Assembly (NCBI RefSeq): GCF_001311195.1
Contig: NZ_BBAJ01000006.1
Location: forward strand, 1 to 60,861
Origin: Lacticaseibacillus camelliae DSM 22697 = JCM 13995
GTDB lineage: Bacteria > Bacillota > Bacilli > Lactobacillales > Lactobacillaceae
Length of the DNA: 60,861 nt
Direction of reading: 5' to 3'
A model generated the notes under the pieces. It worked only from the letters and a program-made list of their open reading frames with translations. It had not been told where the DNA came from and did not search any database. This document shows positions 20,061-31,177 of the stretch, one piece after another (position 1 is the stretch's first letter; every line of letters begins with the position of its first letter). The translations under genes and the position numbers were made by a program.

Positions 20061-21470
20061 ATGACGAAGAAATTCACGCTCATTCTGGCGGCCGGAAAGG
20101 GCACCAGAATGAAGTCGAAGCTCTATAAAGTGTTGCACGAAGTCTGCGGCAAACCAATGGTCGACCATGTGCTGACCGAAGTGGAAAAGACGCACCCGGA
20201 CAAGGTCGTGACCATTGTCGGCCACGGCGCTGAGGCGGTTGAAAAGGCCCTGGGGTCGCGCACTGAGTACGTGGTCCAGGAGCAGCAGCTCGGTACCGGA
20301 CACGCGGTGTTGCAGGCTGAGCCGCTGATCGGCGATGAAGCCGGGATGACCTTGATTGTGTCCGGTGACACGCCGCTCTTCACGGCAGACACGTTCACCA
20401 AGCTTTTTGAGTACCACCAGGACAAGGGTGCCACCGCCACCATTTTGACGGCGCAGGCGCCTGATCCGTTCGGCTACGGCCGAATCATCCGCAGCGACAT
20501 CGGCACGGTGCAGAAAATTGTCGAACAAAAGGACGCCACCCCGGAAGAGGCCCGGGTTGACGAAATCAACACCGGCGTTTACGTCTTCGACAACCGTGAG
20601 CTCTTTGCGGCGCTGCACCAGGTCAAAAACGACAACGCGCAGGGCGAGTACTACCTGCCGGACGTCATTCAGATCATGAAGGCAAAAGGGGACGTCATTG
20701 CGGCTTACCGCATGCCTGATTTTTCCGAATCGATGGGGGTCAACGACCGCGTGGCGCTGGCCGCTGCGACCAAGGTCATGCAGGCCCGGATCAACAAGCG
20801 GCACATGCAAAACGGCGTCACGCTGATCGACCCGGCCACGACGTACATCGACCGCGACGTCGAGATCGGCCCCGACACCATTGTCGAGCCTGGCGTCTAT
20901 TTGAAAGGGCACACCAAAATCGGTGCTGGCTGCAAGATCGGCACGCACTCCGAGCTGATCGACGCAACGCTGGAAGACGACGTGACCGTCACCAGCTCAA
21001 CAATCGAGGACTCGATCATGCGCAAAGGGTCGAACATCGGCCCGAACTCGCACCTGCGGCCGCAATCGGACATCGGCGAAGGCGTCCACCTCGGCAACTT
21101 TGTCGAGGTCAAAAAAGCGACGATTGGGCCGCGGACCAAGGTCGGTCACCTGACGTATGTCGGTGACGCGACGCTGGGGTCAGACATCAACGTCGGTTGC
21201 GGCGTGGTCTTCGTCAACTACGACGGGGTCAAGAAGTGGCACACCAACGTTGGGAGTCACGCCTTTATCGGTTCCAACTCCAACATTGTGGCACCGGTCG
21301 ATGTTGCAGATCACAGCTTCATCGCGGCCGGCTCGACCATCACGGATGATGTGCCTTACCACGCGATGGGCATCGCGCGGGCGCGGCAGACCAATAAGGC
21401 GGACTTCTGGGACCGCTCGGCGCTCGCCAAAGACGGCGAGTGGAACGCCGACGATGCCCACGAAAAGTGA
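20061..21470 (+). CDS. glmU: Bifunctional GlcNAc-1-phosphate uridyltransferase/acetyltransferase
   Basis: Intact, 469 aa. Makes UDP-GlcNAc for wall synthesis. N-terminal pyrophosphorylase with [20 protein letters not shown] and the C-terminal left-handed beta helix of hexapeptide repeats ([39 protein letters not shown]). Length matches the family. RBS ATAGGAGCATCAAC precedes ATG 20061. glmU followed by prs is a conserved Firmicutes pairing. Confidence 0.97.
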   Translation: MTKKFTLILAAGKGTRMKSKLYKVLHEVCGKPMVDHVLTEVEKTHPDKVVTIVGHGAEAVEKALGSRTEYVVQEQQLGTGHAVLQAEPLIGDEAGMTLIVSGDTPLFTADTFTKLFEYHQDKGATATILTAQAPDPFGYGRIIRSDIGTVQKIVEQKDATPEEARVDEINTGVYVFDNRELFAALHQVKNDNAQGEYYLPDVIQIMKAKGDVIAAYRMPDFSESMGVNDRVALAAATKVMQARINKRHMQNGVTLIDPATTYIDRDVEIGPDTIVEPGVYLKGHTKIGAGCKIGTHSELIDATLEDDVTVTSSTIEDSIMRKGSNIGPNSHLRPQSDIGEGVHLGNFVEVKKATIGPRTKVGHLTYVGDATLGSDINVGCGVVFVNYDGVKKWHTNVGSHAFIGSNSNIVAPVDVADHSFIAAGSTITDDVPYHAMGIARARQTNKADFWDRSALAKDGEWNADDAHEK

Positions 21471-21481
21471 AAATAGCGGTG

Positions 21482-21518
21482 AAAACCAGCGGACTGATTC
21501 TGAAAGTCGGCTGGTTTT
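21482..21518 (+). terminator. glmU terminator
   Basis: AAAACCAGC/GCTGGTTTT with inner GACT/AGTC, loop of nine. Confidence 0.85.
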
Positions 21519-21576
21519 GTTTGGTTAAAATCTGATGACATGTGAGTCGTGCACGCCCTTAACGGGGATGTTCTGG

Positions 21577-21582
21577 TATAAT
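21577..21582 (+). promoter_or_regulatory. prs extended -10
   Basis: TGGTATAAT: TATAAT with TG one base upstream; no clear -35. 63 bp to the prs ATG. Confidence 0.6.
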
Positions 21583-21645
21583 CGGCTTGTAAAGAACGTA
21601 TTCAGCTGACTGCGCTGTCGTCATTTTAGTCTGATGGAGGAAAAC

Positions 21646-22614
21646 ATGTCTTACTCTGATCCAAAATTGAAGATTTTTGCCCTGAACTCGAACAAACCCC
21701 TTGCGGAGAAAATTGCCGCTGAGGTGGGCGTCGAACTTGGGAAGTCCTCGGTGACCCGCTTTTCCGACGGGGAAATCCAGATCAACATCGAAGAAAGTAT
21801 CCGGGGGGACGATATCTACCTGATCCAATCCACCTCGGCACCGGTCAACGACAACCTGATGGAGCTGCTTATCATGATCGATGCGCTGCGCCGGGCCTCG
21901 GCGCACACAATCAACGTCGTCATTCCGTATTACGGTTACGCACGCCAGGACCGGAAGGCGCGTTCTCGTGAGCCTATCACCGCCAAGCTCGTGGCCAACA
22001 TGCTCGAGCGCGCCGGCGCCAACAGCGTCTTAGCCCTTGACCTGCACGCCGCCCAGATTCAAGGTTTCTTCGATATTCCCGTTGATCACCTGATGGGCGC
22101 ACCGCTGCTGGCGGATTACTTCATTCGCAACGGCTACACCAACGCCGACACTGTCGTTGTTTCGCCGGATCACGGCGGCGTGACCCGGGCGCGCAAGCTG
22201 GCAGAATTTCTCAAGGCGCCGATCGCCATCATCGATAAGCGTCGGCCGCGGCCTAACGTCGCTGAGGTCATGAACATCGTCGGCCACGTGAAGGGCAAGC
22301 GCTGCATCATCATTGACGACATGATTGACACGGCCGGCACCATCACGCTGGCCGCCCAGGCGCTGAAAGATGCCGGGGCCATCGAGGTCCAGGTTGCCGC
22401 CACGCACGCGGTCTTCTCTGGCCCGGCCATTGAGCGCCTGCAAAACAGCGCCATCGAGCGCGTCGTTGTGACCGACTCGATCAACCTGCCGGAAGCCAAG
22501 AAAATTGACAAGTTGACCATCGTTTCGGTCGGCCCGCTCATCGGCCGCGCCATCACGCGGATTCAAGAAAACAAGCCGGTGTCACCACTGTTTGAGAACC
22601 GGTTCACCAAGTAA
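21646..22614 (+). CDS. prs: Ribose-phosphate pyrophosphokinase
   Basis: Intact, 322 aa. Makes PRPP from ribose-5-phosphate and ATP. Clear motifs: [40 protein letters not shown] (pyrophosphate/ATP region), [11 protein letters not shown] and the PRPP loop [17 protein letters not shown]. The ATG at 21646 sits just after TGGAGGAAAAC; the upstream in-frame ATG at 21634 would include that ribosome binding site and is rejected. Confidence 0.96.
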   Translation: MSYSDPKLKIFALNSNKPLAEKIAAEVGVELGKSSVTRFSDGEIQINIEESIRGDDIYLIQSTSAPVNDNLMELLIMIDALRRASAHTINVVIPYYGYARQDRKARSREPITAKLVANMLERAGANSVLALDLHAAQIQGFFDIPVDHLMGAPLLADYFIRNGYTNADTVVVSPDHGGVTRARKLAEFLKAPIAIIDKRRPRPNVAEVMNIVGHVKGKRCIIIDDMIDTAGTITLAAQALKDAGAIEVQVAATHAVFSGPAIERLQNSAIERVVVTDSINLPEAKKIDKLTIVSVGPLIGRAITRIQENKPVSPLFENRFTK

Positions 22615-22639
22615 ACTGATTGGTGCCTGCAAGTTAACG

Positions 22640-22682
22640 CCAAAAAGGACCCCACTTCATTTTGAAGTGAGGTCCTTTTTGG
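22640..22682. terminator. Bidirectional terminator between prs and mscL
   Basis: Very long stem, CCAAAAAGGACC...GGTCCTTTTTGG with inner CACTTCA/TGAAGTG. A-rich on one side and T-rich on the other, so it serves both converging genes. Confidence 0.92.
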
Positions 22683-22712
22683 TGTACTCGGGCAATCAGT
22701 GGGTTTGCGCGC

Positions 22713-23084
22713 TTAGTCTTGCTTCTGCTTGGCCAGCAGGTCGCGGATCTGCGTTAACAGCTCCTCCTGACTTGGCCCGGCTGGCGCTGGCGCCTTTTTT
22801 GGCAGCAACTTGTTGGCCCCGCGGACTAGCAGGAACACAATAAAGGCGATGATCAGAAAGTTGAGGACGTCGTTGATAAACTGGCCGTAGCTGAAGGTGG
22901 CACCGGCGACGGTCACACTGAGTTTGGCCAGGCTGGAGCTCTTCAAAAACAGGCCGATCAGTGGGTTGATCAGGTTCTTCGTCAAGCTGGTGATGACTGC
23001 GGTGAAGGCACCGCCAATAATGACCCCGACGGCCATATCCAGTACGTTGCCGCGCATGATGAAGGCCTTGAATTCTTTGAGCAC
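22713..23084 (-). CDS. mscL: Large-conductance mechanosensitive channel
   Basis: Intact, 123 aa. Two membrane helices; N-terminal [20 protein letters not shown] and [21 protein letters not shown] match MscL, and the C-terminal helix ([13 protein letters not shown]) follows a Pro-rich linker. Opens under membrane tension to release solutes in osmotic downshock. GTG start at 23084, after AAGGGGG. The -10 (TACAAT with TG upstream, 23119-23124) lies inside the 3' end of the upstream minus-strand gene. Confidence 0.95.
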   Translation of the reverse strand: MLKEFKAFIMRGNVLDMAVGVIIGGAFTAVITSLTKNLINPLIGLFLKSSSLAKLSVTVAGATFSYGQFINDVLNFLIIAFIVFLLVRGANKLLPKKAPAPAGPSQEELLTQIRDLLAKQKQD

Positions 23085-23096
23085 AAAGATTCCCCC

Positions 23097-24251
23097 TTAA
23101 TGGTTTGTGGTTACCCTCATTGTAGCAAAAGGCCGCTTTGGAAGGCAGAAAAAATCTCCCTGGAAAAGCGCCAGACACGGGGAGGACCTGATCATCGGTT
23201 TAGTGAATGAGCCTGCGCTGGCCACCGCGGCCGCCAACAGTGTGATCAAAACGCCGGCGATGATGTGGCGCCGTTTGTGGAGCACCACAAACGCCAAGTA
23301 CTCGCGAATGACCGCGTTGGGCAGGTAGTAAAACGAGGTGGCGGCACCGACCCCGTTGGCCTTCAGCCCGGCGGCGCGGGCGAAGACCCCGGCACGGAAC
23401 AGGTGGTAATTGTTCGTGAAGAAGGCGACCTTGACGGCTTTGTTTCCTTCGCGCCGGTCGATCAGCGCCTTGGAAAACTTCATGTTCTGATAGGTGGTCT
23501 TGGACTGATCCTCGACCAGCGTGTCCGCCTGCGGCACGCCGTGGGCCACGGCCCATTGCTGCATGGCGCGGCCTTCGGGCAGGGTTTCATCGCTGCCCTG
23601 GCCCCCAGAAAAAATGATCTTCGGAGCCGGGCGCCCTTTTTGTTTTTGCTTTTGGTAGAAGTCAATGGCCACCTGAATGCGTGACGCCAGCAGTGGGCTG
23701 ACGCGGTGTCCTTGCAACAGTCCCGCGCCCAGCACGATCAGGTAGTCGCGATCGTGCCGCGGGCGGTAAAGGTTATACAGCACCAGGATGGTGAGAAAAT
23801 TGTACAAGGCAACAAGTTCGTAGCCGATCGCCAGGATGAAGAAGGTGCTCAGGCCGGCATACAGCCACGTCGGGACCCAGTTGCGGCCGAAAACAGCGGC
23901 CAGTTCTAGAAGTACTAGGCCCATGGCGATGCCCAAGGTCAGCATATTGGCCAGGCTGTGGCCTTCGCGGTGCCAGACCAGCCAGGCATTCCACAGCAGC
24001 CACACCAAGTGGAACGCGACAATCAAGGCAATCACCAGCACGAAGATGACAAATAAGGTCAAGGATACGGCAATCAGCAGCCGATTTTTCGAGCCTAAAA
24101 TGGCCAGCGCAATGGTCAAGAGTGCTGCTAGCGCGAACAGGTTGAACAACATCCCGTTGTACAGGTGACGCGGTTCGTGGATGAAGCTGAAAAGAAAGAT
24201 GGCGCCCATGATAATGGCCGGTAGGTAAAGCCAAAGGGGCAACGGGGACAT
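23097..24251 (-). CDS. YdcF/DUF218 family membrane protein
   Basis: 384 aa as read. About seven membrane helices in the N-terminal half and one near the end flank a DUF218 domain: DYLIVLGAGLLQGHRVSPLL, KIIFSGGQGSDETLPEGRAM, EDQSKTTYQNMKFSKAL and FTNNYHLFRAGVFARAAG. DUF218 proteins include ElyC/SanA-type envelope factors; exact role unknown. The last 27 or so residues are suspicious: a terminator hairpin (23149-23184) and the mscL -10 lie inside them, and the residues look uncharacteristic. A small indel hiding a stop near 23205 is likely but I cannot place it. Confidence 0.78.
   Translation of the reverse strand: MSPLPLWLYLPAIIMGAIFLFSFIHEPRHLYNGMLFNLFALAALLTIALAILGSKNRLLIAVSLTLFVIFVLVIALIVAFHLVWLLWNAWLVWHREGHSLANMLTLGIAMGLVLLELAAVFGRNWVPTWLYAGLSTFFILAIGYELVALYNFLTILVLYNLYRPRHDRDYLIVLGAGLLQGHRVSPLLASRIQVAIDFYQKQKQKGRPAPKIIFSGGQGSDETLPEGRAMQQWAVAHGVPQADTLVEDQSKTTYQNMKFSKALIDRREGNKAVKVAFFTNNYHLFRAGVFARAAGLKANGVGAATSFYYLPNAVIREYLAFVVLHKRRHIIAGVLITLLAAAVASAGSFTKPMIRSSPCLALFQGDFFCLPKRPFATMRVTTNH
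23149..23184 (-). terminator. Terminator-like hairpin within the annotated 3' end of the DUF218 gene
   Basis: On the minus strand CTCCCC...GGGAG with inner TGG/CCA is followed by ATTTTTT. Confidence 0.6.
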
Positions 24252-24290
24252 TTGATCACATCCTTAGTGGCAGTGAGACAGGGATTCGAG

Positions 24291-24296
24291 TATAAT
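24291..24296 (+). promoter_or_regulatory. -10 element of the Nudix gene
   Basis: TATAAT; transcription would begin near 24303, which argues against a start at the earlier ATGs (24295, 24307). Confidence 0.5.
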
Positions 24297-24330
24297 GAGG
24301 AAAAAAATGAGAAAGAGGACGGCAGCGATT

Positions 24331-24774
24331 ATGTCAGAGCCAGTATTTGGCCAGAAGGATCCTAAACTGGATTATCACAAGCGCGTTGGGGTGTACAGGG
24401 TGATCCCCGACAAGGACGGGAAGCGCCTGTTGATCCTGCAGGCCCCCAACCACGCGCTGTTTTTGCCAGGTGGTGAGGTGGAGCCCGGTGAAACCGATGA
24501 GGAGACCCTGAATCGGGAACTGCTGGAAGAGTTTGGCGTGAGGGTCACCATCGGCGAAAAGCTTGGGACCGCTGCGGAGTATTTTTACTCCCACCATCGC
24601 CAGACCGCGTACTATCACCCCGCGACGTTTTACGCCTGTACGGACATTGAGCAGGTCCAAAGCCCGCTGGAGGATTTCAACACACTTATGCTGATGCCGA
24701 TTGCACTGGCGGCCGCCTCTTTGAAGCGGCCCACGCATCGTTACGGGGTGGCACAGTGGCTCAGGACGCGTTAG
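24331..24774 (+). CDS. Nudix hydrolase
   Basis: Intact, 147 aa from ATG 24331. Nudix box: GGEVEPGETDEETLNRELLE followed by EFGV. The N-terminal part carries RVGVYRVIPDKDGKRLLILQ. No substrate motif is recognisable. I chose ATG 24331, downstream of GAGGACGG, because the -10 at 24291-24296 places the transcript start after or very near the upstream ATGs; those would add 8-12 residues. Convergent with the HD gene, whose stop overlaps this one by 4 bp. Confidence 0.82.
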   Translation: MSEPVFGQKDPKLDYHKRVGVYRVIPDKDGKRLLILQAPNHALFLPGGEVEPGETDEETLNRELLEEFGVRVTIGEKLGTAAEYFYSHHRQTAYYHPATFYACTDIEQVQSPLEDFNTLMLMPIALAAASLKRPTHRYGVAQWLRTR

Positions 24775-26113
24775 CGCGGCTCAATCAGGGAATCGTTGAG
24801 GATGTACTGTTGAAATTTAGTGTAGGTGCCGGCGAACAAATCGTCGGCATTTTTGCTCAGCATGACTTTGGGAAAGTAGAAGCGCTTGTCACCGATGGCC
24901 TTGCCGGAAATGGCGGCGACCAGCGGCGATAGGGTGGACAGCTCCTCCAAAGTCCCGTCACGCTGGATGATCTCGATCTGGGTCTTCGGGTCGGCAACGC
25001 TAGGGTCATACTGATCGTACGGCAAGTCGAAGCTGTCGTTTTCGGCGGTGTAGTACTCAGGATCAAAACCAGCCTCGGCCACGAGGGCTTTGAGCTTCGG
25101 CAGCAGGCGCGCCGTTTGGTTCGTAAACGCGACGGACTTCAGCGGGCGCCGGCTCAAAAAGCGGCTGGCGAGGTCCTGCAGCACCAGATCGGGGTAGTCG
25201 AGCCAGTAGGTGAAGTACGTGTTCAAGACGCCATCGTCCAGTCGCAGGTAGTCCTGCAGGTTGAACTGGTGCTCAAAAAAAGGGAATGAGCAGCCGGGGG
25301 TTGAACCGGGTGTCGAACTTGCCGGCCTCGTACAGCGTCTTGGCACGTTCAAGCAGGTGCGTCAGGATCATTTCCATGCTGCGCGACACTGGGTGGAAGT
25401 AGACCTGCTGGTACATCTGGAAGCGGCCGACAATGTAGTCCTCGACGGCGTGCATTCCGTTGGCGTCAAAGCCGATGCCGCCGCGGTACGGCCGTATGAC
25501 CCGCAGGATGCGCGCCAGGTCGAATTCACCGTACTTGGTGCCGGTGAAGTAGGCGTCTCGCAGGAGGTAATCCATGCGGTCCGCGTCGATCTGGCTGGAA
25601 ATCATCTGCACCACCTGCGGGTTGGGGTAGGTATGGGCGATGACGCTGGCCACTTTTCCGGAAATCAGGCGCGACGCCCCGCAGCACGGCGTTGACCTTG
25701 GTGCTGGGGTCCGTGAGAATACGTCGCGTGATGGCCTCGTGATCGGTGCCAAAAATGTGCTCAAACGTGTGTGAGTACGGGCCGTGGCCGATGTCGTGCA
25801 GCAGCGCCGCGCACAGCGCAACGAGCCGCTCGTTGTCATCCCACAGGCCGTCGCCTGGCGTTTGAGTTGGATAGTTGACGGCAAAGTTGTCGCAGATCTG
25901 CCGGGTGATCTCGTACACGCCCAGGCTGTGGGTGAAGCGGGTGTGTTCGGCGCCTTGAAACACGTAGTCCGCCACGCCCAGCTGCTTGATGCGGCGCAGG
26001 CGCTGGAACTCCGGTGTGTTGATCAGGTCCAAAATGACCTGGTGCTGCACGTGGATGTAATTGTGAACCGGATCGCGGAAGACTTTTTCGCGGGGAAGCA
26101 GTTTGATGTTCAT
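24771..26113 (-). CDS. HD-domain phosphohydrolase (YwfO/dGTPase-like), three indels
   Basis: Reconstructed length is 447 aa. N-terminal HD domain: EFQRLRRIKQLG, AEHTRFTHSLGVYEITRQI, LLHDIGHGPYSHTFEHIFG and later QIDADRMDYLLRDAYFTGTK supply the metal ligands. Relatives hydrolyse dNTPs, notably dGTP. Indels: one C and one A missing around 25654-25661 (should read VAPDFPEKVASVIAHTY), and one extra T in the run at 25275-25281 (seven for six; should read LLIPFFEHQFNLQDYL). ATG at 26113 follows AAGGAGAAAACG. Next to DUF1934 and rpoE, as in other lactobacilli. Confidence 0.87.
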
Positions 26114-26143
26114 CGTTTTCTCCTTCATGAATGGTGGCAAGGC

Positions 26144-26168
26144 CAAGATTAACGTTAGCCTAATCTTG
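26144..26168. promoter_or_regulatory. Inverted repeat upstream of the HD gene
   Basis: CAAGATTA-(9)-TAATCTTG, perfect 8-bp arms, between the HD gene's start (26113) and its TATAAT (26179-26184 on the minus strand). It could be an operator or a leader hairpin. Confidence 0.5.
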
Positions 26169-26245
26169 CTCAATTCCTATTATATGCAAGTTGAAAGCCG
26201 GCTGCATCTTTAGTCCCAATTGTGCCCGCCAGTGGTCTTGTAAGT

Positions 26246-26251
26246 TATAAT
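26246..26251 (+). promoter_or_regulatory. -10 element for DUF1934-rpoE
   Basis: TATAAT, 19 bp before the DUF1934 ATG; -35 not clear. Confidence 0.45.
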
Positions 26252-26270
26252 AGGCAAGAAAGGATGATGG

Positions 26271-26723
26271 ATGCCCATGGATTTAGCACACGGCGTTGAC
26301 GTAAAAGTGCATCTCGAGACGTTTGTGACCCAGGAAGGCGAAACCGAGCGTCACGTGTTTGACGAACCAGGAACGGTCGTGCAAATGGGGGATACGCTTT
26401 ATGTGCGTTACCGCGAGATCAATGAAAAAGAACACACCAATTACCCGGTCACGCTGAAATTGCGCGGTGATGGCTCGGTGCAGTTGTCACGCGGTTCCAG
26501 CGATGATGACACCCACCTGCGCCTGCATTTTGCCAACAACCGGCGCATCTTGACCCGGTATCGGACCCCGTATGGCGACATTCCGGTGGAGACCATCACA
26601 CCGCGGCTGGACGTGCGGCTGACGACTGAACCGTTGACCGGTGAAATCTACATCGAATACCAGTTGAACGCAAACGGCCAGCACCTGGGAAATTACCGGT
26701 TGCGATTGCTTTTTAGCGCTTGA
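26271..26723 (+). CDS. DUF1934 family protein (YwiB-like)
   Basis: Intact, 150 aa. A small beta-barrel protein of the calycin-like kind; characteristic parts are VQMGDTLYVRYREI, GSVQLSRGS, PYGDIPVETITPRLDVRL and IEYQLNANGQHLGNYRLRL. Function unknown. AAAGGATGATGG precedes ATG 26271. Lies 50 bp upstream of rpoE and is probably in the same transcript. Confidence 0.87.
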   Translation: MPMDLAHGVDVKVHLETFVTQEGETERHVFDEPGTVVQMGDTLYVRYREINEKEHTNYPVTLKLRGDGSVQLSRGSSDDDTHLRLHFANNRRILTRYRTPYGDIPVETITPRLDVRLTTEPLTGEIYIEYQLNANGQHLGNYRLRLLFSA

Positions 26724-26773
26724 GCGCGTATGATTCAGAATAGACTGTATTAACCAGAAAGGGCGTGTACCGG

Positions 26774-27397
26774 TTGAAACTTGATGTATTTGCCGATGCG
26801 AACAAGTCGGAATTGTCCATGATCGAGGTGGCGCGCGCCATTCTCGAAGAAAAAGGCGACACGATGGGTTTTGCTGACATTGTCAACGAGATTCAGACCT
26901 ATCTTGGCAAGAGTGATTCTGAAATTCGCGGGCGCTTGTCGCAGTTCTACACGGATCTGAACGAAGATGGCAGCTTCATCTCGCTTGGGGACAACGTGTG
27001 GGGCCTGCGTGCTTGGTATCCGTACGAATCTGTTGACGAAGAGGTCAACCATCCAGAAGACGAAGAGGACGCACCACGCCGCAAGAAGCGTAAGAAGGTC
27101 AACGCCTTCCTCGCCGATGCCGGGGATGATGACGACGTGATTGACTACAACGATGACGATCCCGAAGACGATGACTTTGATGCCGATGACAACGAGACCG
27201 AAGACACCACAGACGACTTCGACGATACTGACGCTGATGACACCGACGACGAGGACGATTCCTTGCCCGATGGGATCGAGGGCCAGCTGGCCGAATTCTC
27301 TGATGATGACACGGATACGGACGATGAAGAGGACGCTGACACACCAGACTTTTCCGGTGACGACGCGGATGCTGACGATTCGGACGAGGATAATTAA
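26774..27397 (+). CDS. rpoE: RNA polymerase delta subunit
   Basis: Intact, 207 aa from a TTG at 26774 ([16 protein letters not shown]). N-terminal HARE-HTH domain to about residue 90, with [20 protein letters not shown] and [12 protein letters not shown]; then a basic patch RRKKRKK and a roughly 100-residue tail almost wholly Asp/Glu/Thr. The acidic tail displaces nucleic acid and recycles polymerase in Bacillus. The GTG at 26765 is too close to AAAGGG to be the start. Confidence 0.92.
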   Translation: MKLDVFADANKSELSMIEVARAILEEKGDTMGFADIVNEIQTYLGKSDSEIRGRLSQFYTDLNEDGSFISLGDNVWGLRAWYPYESVDEEVNHPEDEEDAPRRKKRKKVNAFLADAGDDDDVIDYNDDDPEDDDFDADDNETEDTTDDFDDTDADDTDDEDDSLPDGIEGQLAEFSDDDTDTDDEEDADTPDFSGDDADADDSDEDN

Positions 27398-27408
27398 CGC
27401 AAGTGACT

Positions 27409-27432
27409 AACGCCGGCAGCGGCGTTTTTTTT
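27409..27432 (+). terminator. rpoE terminator
   Basis: AACGCCG-GCAG-CGGCGTT followed by a T run. Confidence 0.9.
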
Positions 27433-27447
27433 GTCTCTGGCAAGTCC

Positions 27448-27476
27448 TTGACACGGACCCCACTTCCCGGTACTAT
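27448..27476 (+). promoter_or_regulatory. pyrG promoter
   Basis: TTGACA (27448-27453), 17-bp spacer, TACTAT (27471-27476). The likely initiating GGG is at 27484-27486. Confidence 0.85.
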
Positions 27477-27483
27477 ATTGCTT

Positions 27484-27558
27484 GGGCGCCTGCAGAAATG
27501 TCAGGGCCAGACGCTTGCAAGCTCCCTGTTCATCTTGAATAGGGAGCTTGTTTTTGTT
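27484..27558 (+). promoter_or_regulatory. pyrG attenuator leader (CTP-sensing by reiterative transcription)
   Basis: The transcript should start GGGC at 27484. A terminator follows: AAGCTCCCT (27519-27527), loop, AGGGAGCTT (27541-27549), then GTTTTTGTT. Bacillus and Lactococcus pyrG start GGGC; low CTP causes extra G addition, and the poly-G pairs with the C-rich 5' arm of the terminator. Both parts are present here. Confidence 0.8.
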
Positions 27559-27614
27559 ATTTCCCGATGTCGCACTCGGCTGCCGCGGTGCAGCCTGCCT
27601 CAAAAAAATCATAA

Positions 27615-29223
<1,609 letters not shown>

Positions 29224-29235
29224 GCCGCAAGCCGC

Positions 29236-29268
29236 AAGTGCCAGCCTGAGCAGGGCTGGCACTTTTTT
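29236..29268 (+). terminator. pyrG terminator
   Basis: AAGTGCCAGCC/GGCTGGCACTT with a short loop and a T run. Confidence 0.9.
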
Positions 29269-29487
29269 GCTTTGAGTGCCAGGTTAATTTTCGTGAAAGC
29301 CGCGTCAGACTAATGATTTCGGGTTGTGTTTTAGGCGTCAGTTCATTAGAATATAACGGTGAATGCGATTCTTATTTCGCATCATCCTACCAGAGTTCGT
29401 GACGTATTGAAGCAATTATTCGAGGCCAGCTTCAGCCTACCTGACCGCCTAAGGGCGCAGTGCTCGTATTAGTGAGGAAAAATCTAA

Positions 29488-30785
29488 ATGAAAAATATGC
29501 TGATCCACGGAGGCAAGAAGCTCTCCGGTACCGTTGTGATCGGCGGGGCAAAGAATAGTACCGTGGCGCTTATTCCCGCTGCGATCTTGTCCCGCACCCC
29601 GGTCACCTTGGAATCCGTGCCGGTGATCCAAGATGTTTATAATTTAATGGCGATTCTCGACGAAATGAACGTGAAGTCCACCTTCAAGGATTGTGTGCTG
29701 CGGATCGACCCGTCGCGCATTCAAAACGTGCCGCTGCCCAGCGGTAAGATCAAAAGCCTGCGGGCGTCGTATTATTTTATGGGTGCGCTGCTTGGCCGCT
29801 TCGGCCGTGCCGTTGTCGGCCTGCCTGGCGGCGATGACATTGGACCGCGACCCATCGATCAGCACATCAAGGGCTTTGAGGCGTTAGGGGCGACGGTGAC
29901 CAACGACCACGGCGCCATTTCCATCACCGCGCCCAAGGAAGGGCTGCACGGCGCACGGATTTTCTTCGACATTTCATCCGTTGGTGCGACCATTAACGTG
30001 ATCTTGGCGGCGGTGACCGCCCACGGTCACACCGTGATCGAAAATGCGGCCAAGGAGCCGGAGATCATTGACCTGGCGACTTACCTCAACAACATGGGCG
30101 CGGTGATCCGTGGTGCCGGGACCGACACAATCCGAATCGAAGGCGTCGATCAACTGGCCGCGCATAATGCACACACCATCATTCCTGACCGCATCGAGGC
30201 GGGGACTTACCTCGCGATGGCCGCGGCGGTCGGCGACGGCGTCAACGTGAAGAACATCATTTCGGAACACTTGGACGCTTTTCTGGCGAAGCTGGAGGAA
30301 ATGGGTGTCGTGATGGACGTCGGCGAGGACAGCATTTTTGTTTACCCGTCAGGCGATCTGAAAATGGTGCAGGTCAAGACCCTGCCTTACCCCGGCTTTG
30401 CGACTGATCTGCAGCAGCCCATCACGCCGCTGATGCTCAAGGCCCACGGTGAGGGCATCATCATCGACACGCTGTATCCGAAGCGGGTGCGGCACATTCC
30501 GGAACTCGTGCGCATGGGCGCGGACATCACGATCGAAAATGATGTGATCATCGTGCACCACGCCGATCACCTTGAGGCTGCGAAGTGGCGGCCGAGGAAA
30601 TTCGCGCCGGGGCCTGTCTGATGATCGCCGGGCTCATGGCAGATGGTGAAACCACGATCACAAAGGCGGAAAACATTCTGCGCGGCTACGATCGGGTCAT
30701 CATGAAGCTGCGCGGGCTCGGCGCAGACGTGCAGTTGGTGGACGCGGCCGCTCCTGAGGAGGAGCCGCTGCGGGCCGAAAACTGA
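29488..30785 (+). CDS. murA: UDP-N-acetylglucosamine 1-carboxyvinyltransferase with Asp at the catalytic Cys position, one frameshift
   Basis: Reconstructed length is 432 aa. First committed step of peptidoglycan synthesis: transfers enolpyruvate to UDP-GlcNAc. Visible: [35 protein letters not shown], the active loop [20 protein letters not shown], and [16 protein letters not shown]. The loop normally reads GGCxxG with catalytic Cys115 (E. coli numbering); here that residue is Asp116 (29833-29835), the change that makes MurA insensitive to fosfomycin in Mycobacterium and Chlamydia. One G is missing near 30582 (GCGGAAG read as GCGAAG), splitting off the last 66 residues. The 218-bp upstream gap (29270-29487) holds no clear promoter. 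Confidence 0.94.
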
Positions 30786-30814
30786 TTGCAAGTTTGCCCG
30801 CTGCATGATAAAAT
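30786..30814 (+). promoter_or_regulatory. rpmE2 promoter
   Basis: TTGCAA (30786-30791), 17 bp, TAAAAT (30809-30814), starting one base after the murA stop. Confidence 0.75.
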
Positions 30815-30880
30815 GCTAGAGTTGTGTATCACAAGTAATCTCTAGGTCAGGCAATGGCTTAGGGCAAAGGAGAAGATATT

Positions 30881-31135
30881 ATGAAGCAAGGCATCCATCC
30901 AGATTATCATCCAGTCGTATTCCTGGACTCCTCGACCGGCTACAAGTTCCTGTCCGGCTCAACGAAGAAGTCTTCAGAAACCATCGAATGGGAAGACGGC
31001 AACACGTACCCACTGGTTCGCGTTGAAATTTCTTCTGATTCTCACCCGTTCTACACGGGCAAGCAGAAGTTCAGCAAGGCTGACGGCCGAGTTGATCGCT
31101 TCAACAAGAAGTACGGTTTCACAACTGAAAAGTAA
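30881..31135 (+). CDS. rpmE2: Ribosomal protein L31 type B
   Basis: Intact, 84 aa. [20 protein letters not shown] and [13 protein letters not shown] with RFNKKYG are diagnostic. It has no cysteine, so it is the zinc-free type B paralogue that replaces the zinc form when zinc is scarce. Only this copy is visible in the window. AAAGGAGAAGATATT precedes the ATG. Own promoter and terminator. Confidence 0.97.
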   Translation: MKQGIHPDYHPVVFLDSSTGYKFLSGSTKKSSETIEWEDGNTYPLVRVEISSDSHPFYTGKQKFSKADGRVDRFNKKYGFTTEK

Positions 31136-31149
31136 CGTTGATCAATCAA

Positions 31150-31177
31150 AAGCTTATCTGCGGATGAGCTTTTTTTG
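31150..31177 (+). terminator. rpmE2 terminator
   Basis: AAGCTTATC-TGCG-GATGAGCTT with a T run. Confidence 0.85.

Noticed and set aside
21634-21645. Upstream ATG start of prs (MEENMSYSD...)
   Set aside because: This ATG lies within the GGAGG ribosome binding site for ATG 21646.
27145-27342. Antisense reading frame with long Ser runs opposite rpoE
   Set aside because: It is the mirror of the Asp/Glu-rich tail codons; no ribosome binding site or promoter.
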